Shown: positions 44,959 through 53,303 of the stretch, piece after piece
Layout: every line of letters begins with the position of its first letter
How positions within the stretch are numbered: the stretch's first letter is position 1
Source: Nevskia sp.
Lineage (GTDB): Bacteria > Pseudomonadota > Gammaproteobacteria > Nevskiales > Nevskiaceae
Length of the DNA: 64,000 nt
Direction of reading: 5' to 3'
Assembly: GCA_019689635.1 (NCBI GenBank)
Contig: JADGHB010000006.1
Location: 1 to 64,000, forward strand
Made by a program: the position numbers and the translations under genes
Notes under the pieces: generated by a model
What the model saw: the letters and a program-made list of their open reading frames with translations, nothing else
The model's database searches: none
Told to the model about the DNA's origin: nothing

Positions 44959-45903
44959 CTAAGCCCGCGCCGCGTTGCGTTTGAGCGCGTGCAGGATCGA
45001 ATCGGCGAGCTGACTCGAGATGCGTGCGGCGGCGTTCATCACCGCGCGTTCGGCCACCGCGTGCGCTTCCTCCACCACCGCTTGGCGCAGGCTGGCGGCG
45101 AGCTGGTCGAGACGCTGGTCCTGCGCGCGGATGCGCTCGTCGAAGCCCGCGCGCAGACGCTCGAGTTGGGTTTCGAGCTGTTGCAGCACGGCGTCGAGCT
45201 GGAGTTCGACCGCGCGCGTGGCCAGCTCGCGCAGGCATTCTTCGTCGCGCACGCCGGCGGCGGCGAGATGCGTGAGCTGGGCCTTGATCTCCGCCACCTG
45301 GACGTACCAGTCCTGGGTGATGCCGCGCAAGCGCGCGTCCAGGGTTTCGCGCAGCCGCTCCAGTTCCCGGGCGGATGCGGCGCCCGGTCCGGGCACTGCT
45401 TCGCGCGGCGTCTCCGGATCCAGGGCGGGCAGCGCGTCGCGCAGATTCCTCATCACCGCCTGCTCGATGGTCACTTCCGGTTCGCGGATCGGCAGCACCT
45501 TGGACGACGACGGAGCGGGAGACGCCGGTCCGTGGAGCCGCTCCAGACGCTCCAGGACCGCGCGGATCTGCTCGGCGCTGGCCGGCTTGGGCAGCACTTC
45601 GGCGGCGCCGGCGGCGCGCGCGCGGCGCACGAATTCGTCCCCTTCGTTGGACGAACACAGCACCACCGGCAGGCCGGCGGTGCGCGGATTGCGCTGGAGT
45701 TCGCGCAGGGCCTCGAAGCCATCGCAGCCCGGCATCAGGTGATCGAGGAACACCACGTCCGGGCGCTGGCTGCGTAGCATGAGATAGGCGTCGTCGGCGC
45801 TTTCCGCGGTATCGACGCGGTAGCCGAAACTTTCCAGCGCCTTGCGCAGGGCAAAGCGCGCGGACTTGGAATCGTCCACCACCAGCGCGGTTTTCGTCCC
45901 CAT
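44959..45903 (-). CDS. Response regulator with long helical C-terminal region
   Basis: A 314-residue protein with an N-terminal receiver domain: acidic pocket LVVDDSKSARFAL (Asp10/Asp11), phosphorylatable Asp54 in VVFLDHLMPGCDG, and Lys106 in EVLPKPASAEQI. After a Pro/Ser linker (about residues 125-140) the rest (140-310) is a chain of amphipathic helices rich in Glu, Arg, Gln and Leu (RELERLRETLDARL, LETQLERLRAGFDERI), likely coiled coil. No DNA-binding or enzyme domain is visible. It resembles chemotaxis/twitching-type or polar scaffold regulators. A GGAGG site precedes the ATG. No cognate kinase is nearby. Confidence 0.86.
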   Translation of the reverse strand: MGTKTALVVDDSKSARFALRKALESFGYRVDTAESADDAYLMLRSQRPDVVFLDHLMPGCDGFEALRELQRNPRTAGLPVVLCSSNEGDEFVRRARAAGAAEVLPKPASAEQIRAVLERLERLHGPASPAPSSSKVLPIREPEVTIEQAVMRNLRDALPALDPETPREAVPGPGAASARELERLRETLDARLRGITQDWYVQVAEIKAQLTHLAAAGVRDEECLRELATRAVELQLDAVLQQLETQLERLRAGFDERIRAQDQRLDQLAASLRQAVVEEAHAVAERAVMNAAARISSQLADSILHALKRNAARA

Positions 45904-45971
45904 GCTCCGCCTCCCTTGCAGATCGGATGGGGAATCTAGCACCGTTTGTGGGGCTTGCGGTACTCCGCGGT

Positions 45972-46532
45972 TCAGCGGCTCGGACCCGTAATCCATTGCG
46001 CGGCCCCGGCGGCATCGTCGACCGCCTGCTCGAGATCGCGCAGCGCCTCCGGCGCGCCGCGACAACCCTCGTCGTGCGCGATGTGCCAGCCACGGCCGTC
46101 GAGAACGACGTCCAGCCGGACCACGGGCATGTCGCTGGTCCACAGACCGCAAGCCGGCGTGCCGCGGAGATAGTCGCCGGCGAGCGCTGCGGTTTGCGGC
46201 TGCGCCAGACGCGCGTGCAGCGCGGCGAGTTTTTGTGGATCCGCGCGCCCCTGCCGTGTGCCGACGACGGCGACGTGGCGATAGCCCGAGTAGTCCACGC
46301 GGCCGTCGGCGTGCAGCGTCAGCTCATAAACCGGGCAAGGGCCCAGGCAGGCGCCGCGCCGCAGACGCACCGTGAAATCGAAATCCTCGGCGGCGGGGTC
46401 CAGATCCGGTTGCGTCAGGCGCCGGACGTGTCCGGCGTCGCCGAAGACGCGGGCTTGCGCAGCGGGCGTCGGCGGAGCGGGCGTGCGGGCCGCGCAGGCG
46501 ATCAGGGCCAGGCCGCAGAGCGGCGCCAGCAT
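45972..46532 (-). CDS. DUF6438 domain-containing lipoprotein
   Basis: A predicted lipoprotein of about 186 residues with a very short signal peptide (MLAPLCGLALIAC, lipobox LIAC). The domain markers are VRLRRGACLGPCPVYELTLHADGRVDYSGYRHVAVVG, across about residues 55-90, and LYLRGTPACGLWTSDMP-like residues further on, a Cys pair that could form a disulfide. Function unknown. The start could be the ATG at 46532, chosen here for its compact signal, or a GTG at 46553. Located between the response regulator and the large M36 protease, both on the same strand. A strong inverted repeat lies upstream at 46575-46604. Confidence 0.72.
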   Translation of the reverse strand: MLAPLCGLALIACAARTPAPPTPAAQARVFGDAGHVRRLTQPDLDPAAEDFDFTVRLRRGACLGPCPVYELTLHADGRVDYSGYRHVAVVGTRQGRADPQKLAALHARLAQPQTAALAGDYLRGTPACGLWTSDMPVVRLDVVLDGRGWHIAHDEGCRGAPEALRDLEQAVDDAAGAAQWITGPSR

Positions 46533-46574
46533 CTCAGGTGAACGGACGTGCACGGCTTGCGAGCGACGGGCGGG

Positions 46575-46604
46575 CGCCCGGAGCGCCGTGCGGCGCTCCG
46601 GGCG
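46575..46604 (-). repeat. Perfect 14-bp inverted repeat, probable hairpin downstream of the M36 gene
   Basis: The arms CGCCCGGAGCGCCG at 46575-46588 and CGGCGCTCCGGGCG at 46591-46604 are exact reverse complements with a two-base TG between them. It begins 17 bases after the M36 protease stop on the minus strand, so it could end or stabilise that transcript. There is no T run, so an intrinsic terminator is not certain. Confidence 0.5.
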
Positions 46605-46620
46605 TCGAAGCTCGTGAAAC

Positions 46621-49600
46621 TCAGCGCGACCGTCTGCGGCGCAAGACGGCCGCGGCGAGACCCGCCAGGAGCAAGCCGGGCGCGAAGCCGCCGCCGCCGG
46701 GGGCCGGCGTGACCTTCACGTTCACCGTGTCGGGCTGATCCGAGGTGTGGCCGTACTGGTCGGTGACCGACAAGGAGAACGTGTAAGTCCCCGTCTTGTC
46801 GGCTTTGAAGCTGGGCATGACCGCGCTCGCGTCGGACAGCGTCACGGGCGGGCCCGCGGTCTGGGTCCAGGCGTAGCTCAGCGTGCCTTGGTACGGATCG
46901 CTCGAACCGCTGCCGTCCAAGGTGACGAGCTTGCCCTGCTCGCGCGTCTGGTCCGGGCCGGCGTCGGCGACCGGATTCTTGAGGCTCGCGCCGGCGTCGT
47001 CCACGGTGGCGCTGAAGGGCAGGTTGGTGATGCCGGTGATCTCGATGTTGTCCACCACCCAGCCCAGCACAGCGCTGGCTTCGTCGCTGGTTTCGCGGAA
47101 GCGCAGGCGCACGCTCTTGCCCGCGAACGCGGTTCCGAAGTCGAGCACCAGGTGTTCCAGCACCGGATTGTTGGGATCCTCGTTGGCGTCGACGAAACCC
47201 GGATGGCAGGAATCGGGATCGGTGCCCGGACCGGTGCAGCCGTCGGTCGGATCGAAGCTGCCATCCCGGTGCAGCGACAGCACATAGCCGTTGTAGCCGC
47301 TGCCGCTGGTGAGCTGAGCGCCGATGGCGGGGTCGAACACGTCGGTCCAGGTCTGGCCGCCGTCCTGGCTCAGCTCGATCACGCCGCCGTCGTAACCGAA
47401 GGCGTTGTTGCTGCCGTCGTAGCCGGCGAATTCGAAGGCGAAGAAGTGATCGAAGGCGACCGTGAAATCCGTCGTGCCGACGACCAGCGCCGGCGTGACC
47501 AGGCGGATGTCGGAGGGGTGGTCGTTGTCCGGGCCGAACCAGGCGTTGCCGGAAGTCTGCTGATCCACGAACAGTCCGGTGGTGTCTGCGATCTGCCAGC
47601 CTGGACCGCTGCCGGCGCTGTCGTCCTCGTCGAGCGTCCAGTCGTGCTGATTGGCGAGCACGTCGGAGATGTCGTCGAGCGCCGAAGCGGGCTGTTCATC
47701 GTAATTGACCACGGTGTCGAACTCCGCGCCCAGCGCGGCGATGCCGCTGCCGTCGGCGGGGAAGGTGCCGCTTTGCGGATCGTTCGCTTGCGGGAACGCG
47801 AGCGTGAGGGCCAGGTTCTCCGCGGTGGTCGCCTGGTTGAGCGTGACGAGCAGGCTGACCTGCGCGGTTTCGCCGACCTTCAAACTCGGCACGGTGAGCG
47901 CGCCGCCATTGGCGAGCGTCACGTCGATGCTCTTGCCCTGGTCCGGCGTGCTGGCCGTCACCGTGCCGGTCACCGGAGCCGACATGTCGCTGGTGCCGTT
48001 GTTGACGAAAGTGAAGGTCAAGCGCGCGGTCTCGCCGGCATCGAGCACGCCGTCGCCGTCGGTGTCGCCGAGGTGGCTGGCGTCGGGCAGGCCGGAGAAG
48101 TCGAGCTTCGCATCGCTGACTTCCACGCCCGCGGCGAGGGCGACGTTGCTTTCCTGAATGTGTGTGACGTCGGGGTTGGCGACGTCGCCATTGCTGGGAT
48201 CGGCGCGGTCGGGACCCACCGCGTCCACGCCCATGCCGCGCTTGGCGAAAGCCTGCGCCATGAGCGCGTAATCCCCGGCGTCCGTGGCGCGTGCCGCCGC
48301 CAGCAGCGCGTCGCGCGCCTCCAGCATGGTCGGGTTCACCGGGGTCATTTTCAGGCCCTCGATGATGTAGTCCTGCATGCGGGAACGTGCCTGCGCGAAG
48401 TTATAACGCGGGTCGTTGAGCAGGGCGGCGTAGATTTCCCAGAGTACCGTGCACCACACCTCGCCGGTGTTGTGGACTTCGGAGTTGTCGGCGCCGCTGG
48501 GGTCGCCGTTGAGCGGCACCCCGGAAGGCAGCGTCTGGTGGTCGGCGATGTCCTTGAAGGTCAGCGGATCGACGCTGAGATCGGTGGAATAGGGATAGCG
48601 CCGGATGCCGAAGTACTGCGGCGCGGTCACGTACAGCGACAAGGGATAAGCGCCCTGGTAGTGATCGTTGCCGCTAACCGCCCGGTCCTCTGGCCGCACG
48701 GTGAGCAGCATGGCGTCGAAGTCGCTCCAGCCCTCGCCCATGCCGCCGGCTTGCTGGGTGTTCAGGCCCAGCGCGTCGCCGACCAGGCGGTTGCTGACGT
48801 AGTGGAAGAATTCATGGGCGATGATCTGGATGTCCATGGTGCCGTCGCGGTCGGGTGCGAAGGCGAGTTTCATATGCGCCGTGACGGTACCGCCGCCCAG
48901 CGCGGTCTTGAGCGTGGCGCCGTCGCTTTGGGTGATCGAGAGCGTGCCGATGCTGATCGTGTCGGTGATGCTGGAATCATCGCCCAGACCGATCGGCGGT
49001 TCGCTGCGGTTGTCGGCGACGATCACCCCCACGGCGCCGGCGTTCTGGGCGTTCAGCGTTTTGGTTTTGAAGGTGCAGGCGCCCCGGTCCACCAGCGCGA
49101 TCTTGCCGCTGAGGTCGTTGGCGGCCGGATTGCAGCCGTCGGTGGCGCCACCGGAATCCTGCATCAGCGCCACATCCGCGGTGACGTCGAAATTGCGTGG
49201 TCCGTAAGCGGCCGTGCCGAATTGCAGCGCGCCGATCGAGGCGGGCTGGGTGATGGTCAGCGTGCTGGTGGAAAGCTGCGGGCCGTCCCACAGGAACATG
49301 CGCTGGATCGGGGAGCCACCGTCCGGGGGCGTGGACATGTTGGCATTGTTGCGGCCGCTGTCATCCTGCGCCTGCGCCTGGATCGGGTCGCCCTCGACGC
49401 CGCCGCGGCCGTAGTTGTCTGCCTGCGCGTTGCCGGCCGCCTCGGTCAGGCCGTGGTCGTACCAGAAGTCGTGCAGCCAGTTGTCCACGAAAAACTGGTT
49501 GACGATGGCCGCCTGGCGCTGGCTGGCGGTGGTCGGGTCGGTGTCGATGGTGTAGGGGTAGTCGAAGGTGTTCGCGCTGCTGACCGCGCCGCGCAGGTCG

Positions 49601-50820
49601 CCAGGATCGTCGAAGCCGTCGTCGCCGACCAGATTGGCGAAGGCGACGACGTTGTTGCCAGTGGTGGTCGTCGCGCCCGGCGGCAGCCAGGGATCGTTGG
49701 CGGCGGCGCTGGTGGCGCTGGTCAGGCCGAGCAGACCGCTGTTGGTCAGCGAGACCAGATTGAATGGACTCGGATTGCGCCCTTGGTCGCCGTTGGGACC
49801 GCCGGTGAAAGGATCGAGCGTGTTGCTGCCGATGGGCTCGTCTTCGGGCTGGAAGGGTGCGCTGGCGGCGGCGAAGACGCGGTAGCCGTAGGCGTCTTCG
49901 TTGGTGAGATTCTTGCGGAACAGGACCCGACCGTCCGCCGCCGAGATCACGTAACCGTAAACGTCGTTGTTGGCGTGGTCGATCGTGGTGGCGTGCACCT
50001 CGACGAACCAGGCCGGCAGATATTGGCCGTCGAGGGGGTAATAGACTTTCTTCGCACGTTGCAGGCCGTCGAGGTGATAATCGGCCCGCGAGCGCCGGGC
50101 GGCGTAGCGTTCGAAGTCGCCGAGTTTGCCGAGCGCGAGCAGCGCCGGCGTCGCGGATCGGCCGGACAGGTCGGAAAAGGCGCGTGCGATGGCGCTCGGC
50201 GCATCGAGGGCGAACGGCGGCGCGGTATCCGTCTGCTTGCCCCGTGCCTTGGGCGCGGCCAGCGGCGCGGGCGCGAAATTGCCAGAGGTCGCCACCGGGC
50301 TGAGATTGCGATCCAGCATCACGTTCAAAGCCCGGCCGAAGACTTCGATGCCGTCCCGGTATTGCTTGAAGCGGACGATGATCGGTCCGCGCCCGAGGTC
50401 GTGCACTTCGATCAAGCGGGCGTTGTCGATCGCCGAGCGGTCGAGTCGCAGATAGGAGGCTTCCCCTCGCAGCACGTCGCGCGCGGCGGTCTCGGCGCGC
50501 TGTGCGGGCTGCACCGGGGAGTAGGCCAGCGCACGAGACGCGCTCTGCGGCCGCAGGGCGGGCGGGGCCCACAGGAAGGTGGCCGTGCCGAGCCTGGCGT
50601 CGTAGCTCGAGGGATAATGGTGCGACTTGAGCGGGTGGCTCGCGCTCAGCGCCTGATGCAGTTTGACGTTGAGCCTGGCGAATCGATGGTCGTCGCTGTG
50701 TGCGGCCCGATCGAGCGCGACCGCGGCCGCGTCGTAGTTGGGTGGCGCGGCGCTGGTGGCGGCCCATGCGCCGGCGCTGGCGAATCCCGCGCTGGCCAGC
50801 AATACCAGAAAATTGCGCAT
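46621..50820 (-). CDS. M36 family (fungalysin-like) metalloprotease with PA, PKD and GlyGly-CTERM regions
   Basis: A 1399-residue secreted protease. In order: signal peptide (MRNFLVLLASAGFASAGAWA, ATG at 50820 after GGGGGA); propeptide about residues 25-330; a PA domain near 520-640 (IALVDRGACTFKTKTLNAQN); zinc site HEFFH at 669-673 with the third ligand Glu696 in GEGWSDFD; beta-rich domains with Asp-rich calcium-type motifs (DTDGDGVLDAGE); a PKD/REJ domain before residue 1370. The C-terminus (1374-1399) is GGGGFAPGLLLAGLAAAVLR then an Arg cluster, a GlyGly-CTERM sorting signal. Probably a cell-surface or secreted degrader of proteins, processed by rhombosortase, which is not in the window. 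Confidence 0.92.
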   Translation of the reverse strand: MRNFLVLLASAGFASAGAWAATSAAPPNYDAAAVALDRAAHSDDHRFARLNVKLHQALSASHPLKSHHYPSSYDARLGTATFLWAPPALRPQSASRALAYSPVQPAQRAETAARDVLRGEASYLRLDRSAIDNARLIEVHDLGRGPIIVRFKQYRDGIEVFGRALNVMLDRNLSPVATSGNFAPAPLAAPKARGKQTDTAPPFALDAPSAIARAFSDLSGRSATPALLALGKLGDFERYAARRSRADYHLDGLQRAKKVYYPLDGQYLPAWFVEVHATTIDHANNDVYGYVISAADGRVLFRKNLTNEDAYGYRVFAAASAPFQPEDEPIGSNTLDPFTGGPNGDQGRNPSPFNLVSLTNSGLLGLTSATSAAANDPWLPPGATTTTGNNVVAFANLVGDDGFDDPGDLRGAVSSANTFDYPYTIDTDPTTASQRQAAIVNQFFVDNWLHDFWYDHGLTEAAGNAQADNYGRGGVEGDPIQAQAQDDSGRNNANMSTPPDGGSPIQRMFLWDGPQLSTSTLTITQPASIGALQFGTAAYGPRNFDVTADVALMQDSGGATDGCNPAANDLSGKIALVDRGACTFKTKTLNAQNAGAVGVIVADNRSEPPIGLGDDSSITDTISIGTLSITQSDGATLKTALGGGTVTAHMKLAFAPDRDGTMDIQIIAHEFFHYVSNRLVGDALGLNTQQAGGMGEGWSDFDAMLLTVRPEDRAVSGNDHYQGAYPLSLYVTAPQYFGIRRYPYSTDLSVDPLTFKDIADHQTLPSGVPLNGDPSGADNSEVHNTGEVWCTVLWEIYAALLNDPRYNFAQARSRMQDYIIEGLKMTPVNPTMLEARDALLAAARATDAGDYALMAQAFAKRGMGVDAVGPDRADPSNGDVANPDVTHIQESNVALAAGVEVSDAKLDFSGLPDASHLGDTDGDGVLDAGETARLTFTFVNNGTSDMSAPVTGTVTASTPDQGKSIDVTLANGGALTVPSLKVGETAQVSLLVTLNQATTAENLALTLAFPQANDPQSGTFPADGSGIAALGAEFDTVVNYDEQPASALDDISDVLANQHDWTLDEDDSAGSGPGWQIADTTGLFVDQQTSGNAWFGPDNDHPSDIRLVTPALVVGTTDFTVAFDHFFAFEFAGYDGSNNAFGYDGGVIELSQDGGQTWTDVFDPAIGAQLTSGSGYNGYVLSLHRDGSFDPTDGCTGPGTDPDSCHPGFVDANEDPNNPVLEHLVLDFGTAFAGKSVRLRFRETSDEASAVLGWVVDNIEITGITNLPFSATVDDAGASLKNPVADAGPDQTREQGKLVTLDGSGSSDPYQGTLSYAWTQTAGPPVTLSDASAVMPSFKADKTGTYTFSLSVTDQYGHTSDQPDTVNVKVTPAPGGGGFAPGLLLAGLAAAVLRRRRSR

Positions 50821-50968
50821 CGTTTGGTCCCCCATATCCCTGGGTTTGCCGACCGCATCGCGGGGCAACCCCCCCAATTTCGACCACGTTCCGGCCTTGC
50901 CGGAATCGCGGCCCCCATGAGTCGATGCTAGCCGCGTCAAGGGAGCCAGGCAATCCGGGGGGCGCCGC

Positions 50969-51994
50969 TCACACCAGCGACTTGGCGGCCAGCTCGTCCT
51001 TGAAGTAGGCGTAATAAATCGGTGCCGCAATCACGCCATGCAGGCCGAACATCGCCTCCATGACGGTCATCGCCAGCAACAGCTCCCAAGCCCGCGCGCG
51101 GATGTGCGAACCGATGATGCGGGCGTTGAGGAAGTATTCGAGCTTGTGGACGGCGACCAGGAAGGCCAGCGAGATCAGCGCCACGGTCAGCGAGTGACTC
51201 AAGCTGACGATGACGATCACGCTGTTGGAAACCAGGTTGCCGGCGATGGGAATGAGACCGGCGAAGAACGTCAGCGCCACCATGGTCTTGGTCAGCGGCA
51301 GCTGCACGCCGGCCAGCGGCAGGATCGCCAGCAGATAAATCGCGGTGAACAGGGCATTGATCGCGGCGATCCAGGCCTGGGCGAAGACCACGCGCCGGAA
51401 CGCGGCGGAAAGCCGCGTGGCGTGTTCGGCGATGATCGCGGTCAGCGGCGCGCGCTGATGGGGCGGCTTCACGTCCTGCAGCGCCAGCAGCGCGCCGATG
51501 ACGATGCCGATGAGGATATGCGCCAACGCGCGCCCGGCGAGAAGGCCGGCGCCGCCGAGCGTGCCCGCGTGCTGGCGCAACCAGCCGACGAGCGCGCTGC
51601 GCAAGGCGTCGGCGTCGGTCGGAAGATAGGCGACCAGGCTCGGCGGCAATTGGTCACGCGTGCCGTCGATGATCTCGGCCAGTTTTTTCAGCAGCGCCGG
51701 CAGGCTGTCGCTGCCGTGGCGCAAACCGGCGGCGATACCGAATATCGCCGCAGTCAGCAACACACCGACAACCGTGGTCAACAGCGCCACGGCCACCGGT
51801 TTGGCCCGCTCGCGCCGGATGGCGCCCAGGCGCAGATAGCGGGCGAGTACGTGAACCAGCTCGTACACCAGCAGGCCGGCGAGCAATCCGGAAAGCAATT
51901 TCAGCCACAGGATCATTCCCAAGGCCAGGGCCGCGGCGGCCCAGACCCACAAATCCCTGACTGTCACGGTAGACGCGGCGGCTTCGCGGTTCAT
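50969..51994 (-). CDS. AI-2E family transporter (permease)
   Basis: A 341-residue inner-membrane protein of the AI-2E (TqsA/PerM) family with about eight helices. Typical residues include LRLGAIRRERAKPVAVAL, the large cytosolic loop, then GLIPIAGNLVSNSVIVIVSL (the G-x-I-P-x-x-G motif) and GSHIRARAWELLLAMTVMEAMFGLHG. The name came from autoinducer-2 export, but members also transport other small solutes or sodium. The substrate is unknown. Start ATG 51994; a longer GTG start at 52018 is possible. It is on the same strand as the M36 gene, about 148 bases upstream of it. Confidence 0.88.
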   Translation of the reverse strand: MNREAAASTVTVRDLWVWAAAALALGMILWLKLLSGLLAGLLVYELVHVLARYLRLGAIRRERAKPVAVALLTTVVGVLLTAAIFGIAAGLRHGSDSLPALLKKLAEIIDGTRDQLPPSLVAYLPTDADALRSALVGWLRQHAGTLGGAGLLAGRALAHILIGIVIGALLALQDVKPPHQRAPLTAIIAEHATRLSAAFRRVVFAQAWIAAINALFTAIYLLAILPLAGVQLPLTKTMVALTFFAGLIPIAGNLVSNSVIVIVSLSHSLTVALISLAFLVAVHKLEYFLNARIIGSHIRARAWELLLAMTVMEAMFGLHGVIAAPIYYAYFKDELAAKSLV

Positions 51995-52114
51995 GAGCAC
52001 GGGCGCGGTTGGCTGCACTCATCATAGCGGCACGGCTGCATCCAGGTCCGCGTCGGGCGCCGGAATGGGGTTGGCCTGCATCAGAGGACGCGCAGACGAC
52101 GGAGCATCGCCAAC

Positions 52115-52145
52115 AAAAAAGGCTCGGCGTCTGGGGCGCCGAGCC
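52115..52145 (-). terminator. Intrinsic terminator of the Lys/Ala-rich mini-protein gene
   Basis: On the minus strand GGCTCGGCG (52145-52137) and CGCCGAGCC (52129-52121) form a 9-bp stem with a 7-base loop. It is followed by TTTTTT, the complement of AAAAAA at 52115-52120. It lies about 20 bases after the stop at 52166. This is the strongest canonical terminator of the region and supports a separate transcription unit for the small gene. Confidence 0.82.
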
Positions 52146-52165
52146 TAAAAACGACGGTGCGCGGC

Positions 52166-52261
52166 TTACTTTTTCTTTTTCCGAGCAGCGGTTTTCTTCT
52201 TCGCCGGTGCCTTCTTCTTGGCAGCGGTCTTCTTTTTCATGGTCTTCTTCGCAGCAGGCAT
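52166..52261 (-). CDS. Lys/Ala-rich mini-protein (histone H1-like, 31 residues)
   Basis: A 31-residue protein, very basic: MPAAKKTMKKKTAAKKK, then PAKKK, TAARKKKK to the end, with only Met, Pro, Ala, Lys, Thr and Arg. A ribosome site GGGAGG lies 5 bases before the ATG at 52261, and an intrinsic terminator follows at 52115-52145. The composition resembles the Lys/Ala repeats of bacterial histone H1-like and AlgP-type nucleoid proteins. DNA or RNA binding is likely but unproven. Being so short it is easily missed. The lysine-rich codons make this stretch locally AT-richer than its neighbours. Confidence 0.75.
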   Translation of the reverse strand: MPAAKKTMKKKTAAKKKAPAKKKTAARKKKK

Positions 52262-52361
52262 GAGAACCTCCCAGCTTGCAGTCAAATTGGCTGTCGCCGC
52301 CAGCGCCTATCGCCGACCGTCACTCAGCCACGACGGATAGTGGCAAACCTCGAGCAAAAAC

Positions 52362-52390
52362 ACAAGATGTAGTAAAGCCGGATTTGTCAA
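52362..52390 (-). promoter_or_regulatory. Candidate promoter for the Lys/Ala-rich mini-protein gene
   Basis: On the minus strand a consensus -35 TTGACA (52390-52385) is followed at 17 bases by TCTTGT (52367-52362), a weak -10. The ATG of the mini-protein lies about 100 bases downstream. The -10 is poor, so the call is tentative. Confidence 0.3.
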
Positions 52391-52506
52391 GCGGTCGGCA
52401 GTCCCATGATCGTGAACCGTGGCGAGTTTGCCGCCGCGCGCGGAACGGGCCGTCGGCGAAACAAGAGGCTGCGGAGTTCCCATGCATGAATGGGGCGCGC
52501 GGCCGA

Positions 52507-53220
52507 TCAATCCGCGGCGAGGCGTTCCGCCAGCACGCCCAACACTTGTTCGTTGACGATCAGACCGAAATGGCTGCTGCGCACTTCCACGTTCTCGGTG
52601 TTCGGTGCGGGGTTTTCCAGGCAGCACTGCCAGGCGACGATGCCGTCGCTTTTGCTGTAGATCGCCGTGCAGGGGACCGGCGGCGGCGTCTGACGGCGGC
52701 GGAATCCTTCCGGATCCGTTTTCACCGGCTGCCCGCGGTTGGCGAGCCGGAACAGCGCCTGCATATGGTTCGCGTCGGGATTGCCGCTGATCGGACTGCC
52801 GAGCGTGAACACCCGCCGCACCGCTTGTGGGTGGTGGCGCGCCATCTCGCGCGCGAACACGCCGCCCAAGCTCCAGCCGATCAAGGCGACGGGCGCTCGA
52901 TGATGCGCGTGCAGTTTTAGCAGGCGCTGGGCCAGCCGCTGCTTGATCTGAGGACGCATCCCGAGGTTGACGCCCTCGTGCCAACCGTAGGCGACATGAC
53001 CCAGACGCGCGAGCGCGCGCCGCAGCGGCAGCGTGGCGAAGTCGCCGGCGAGGAAACCCGGCAACACCATCAGCGGCTGCCCGGTGCCACGCGGCAGGCC
53101 GTGCAGGGACAGACTGCGCCAGGCGAAGCGCGGCAGCTCGGCGAACACGCGCAGCTCCATCGCGAGCAGGGCGGGCGAGGGGGCGCGGATGGCGGACGGC
53201 GGGATCGGGGTTTCGTTCAT
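52507..53220 (-). CDS. Alpha/beta hydrolase (lipase/esterase-like)
   Basis: A 237-residue soluble hydrolase. The catalytic triad is readable: nucleophile elbow IGWSLGGVFA, acidic residue in YSKSDGIVAW, and His in RSSHFGLIVN. The oxyanion region VLPGFLAGDFATLPLRRALA has the typical HG-type turn replaced by PGF. No signal peptide is visible. Related proteins include triacylglycerol lipases and poly(3-hydroxyalkanoate)-type esterases, so substrate is uncertain. ATG at 53220. Divergent from the OsmC gene (53304) with about 80 bases between them. Confidence 0.82.
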   Translation of the reverse strand: MNETPIPPSAIRAPSPALLAMELRVFAELPRFAWRSLSLHGLPRGTGQPLMVLPGFLAGDFATLPLRRALARLGHVAYGWHEGVNLGMRPQIKQRLAQRLLKLHAHHRAPVALIGWSLGGVFAREMARHHPQAVRRVFTLGSPISGNPDANHMQALFRLANRGQPVKTDPEGFRRRQTPPPVPCTAIYSKSDGIVAWQCCLENPAPNTENVEVRSSHFGLIVNEQVLGVLAERLAAD

Positions 53221-53303
53221 GGTGCCTGGGTTCGCGGAGGTTCCGGCGCGGGGCAGAAACCGGCATTATCGCGTGACGCAGAAACGAATCGCACGGAGTT
53301 CGC

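Noticed and set aside
46747-50931. A 1394-residue open frame on the plus strand antisense to the M36 protease
   Set aside because: Repetitive Val/Gly/Arg/Ala composition without domains, in the mirror frame of a clear protease. Long antisense frames are expected in GC-rich coding DNA.
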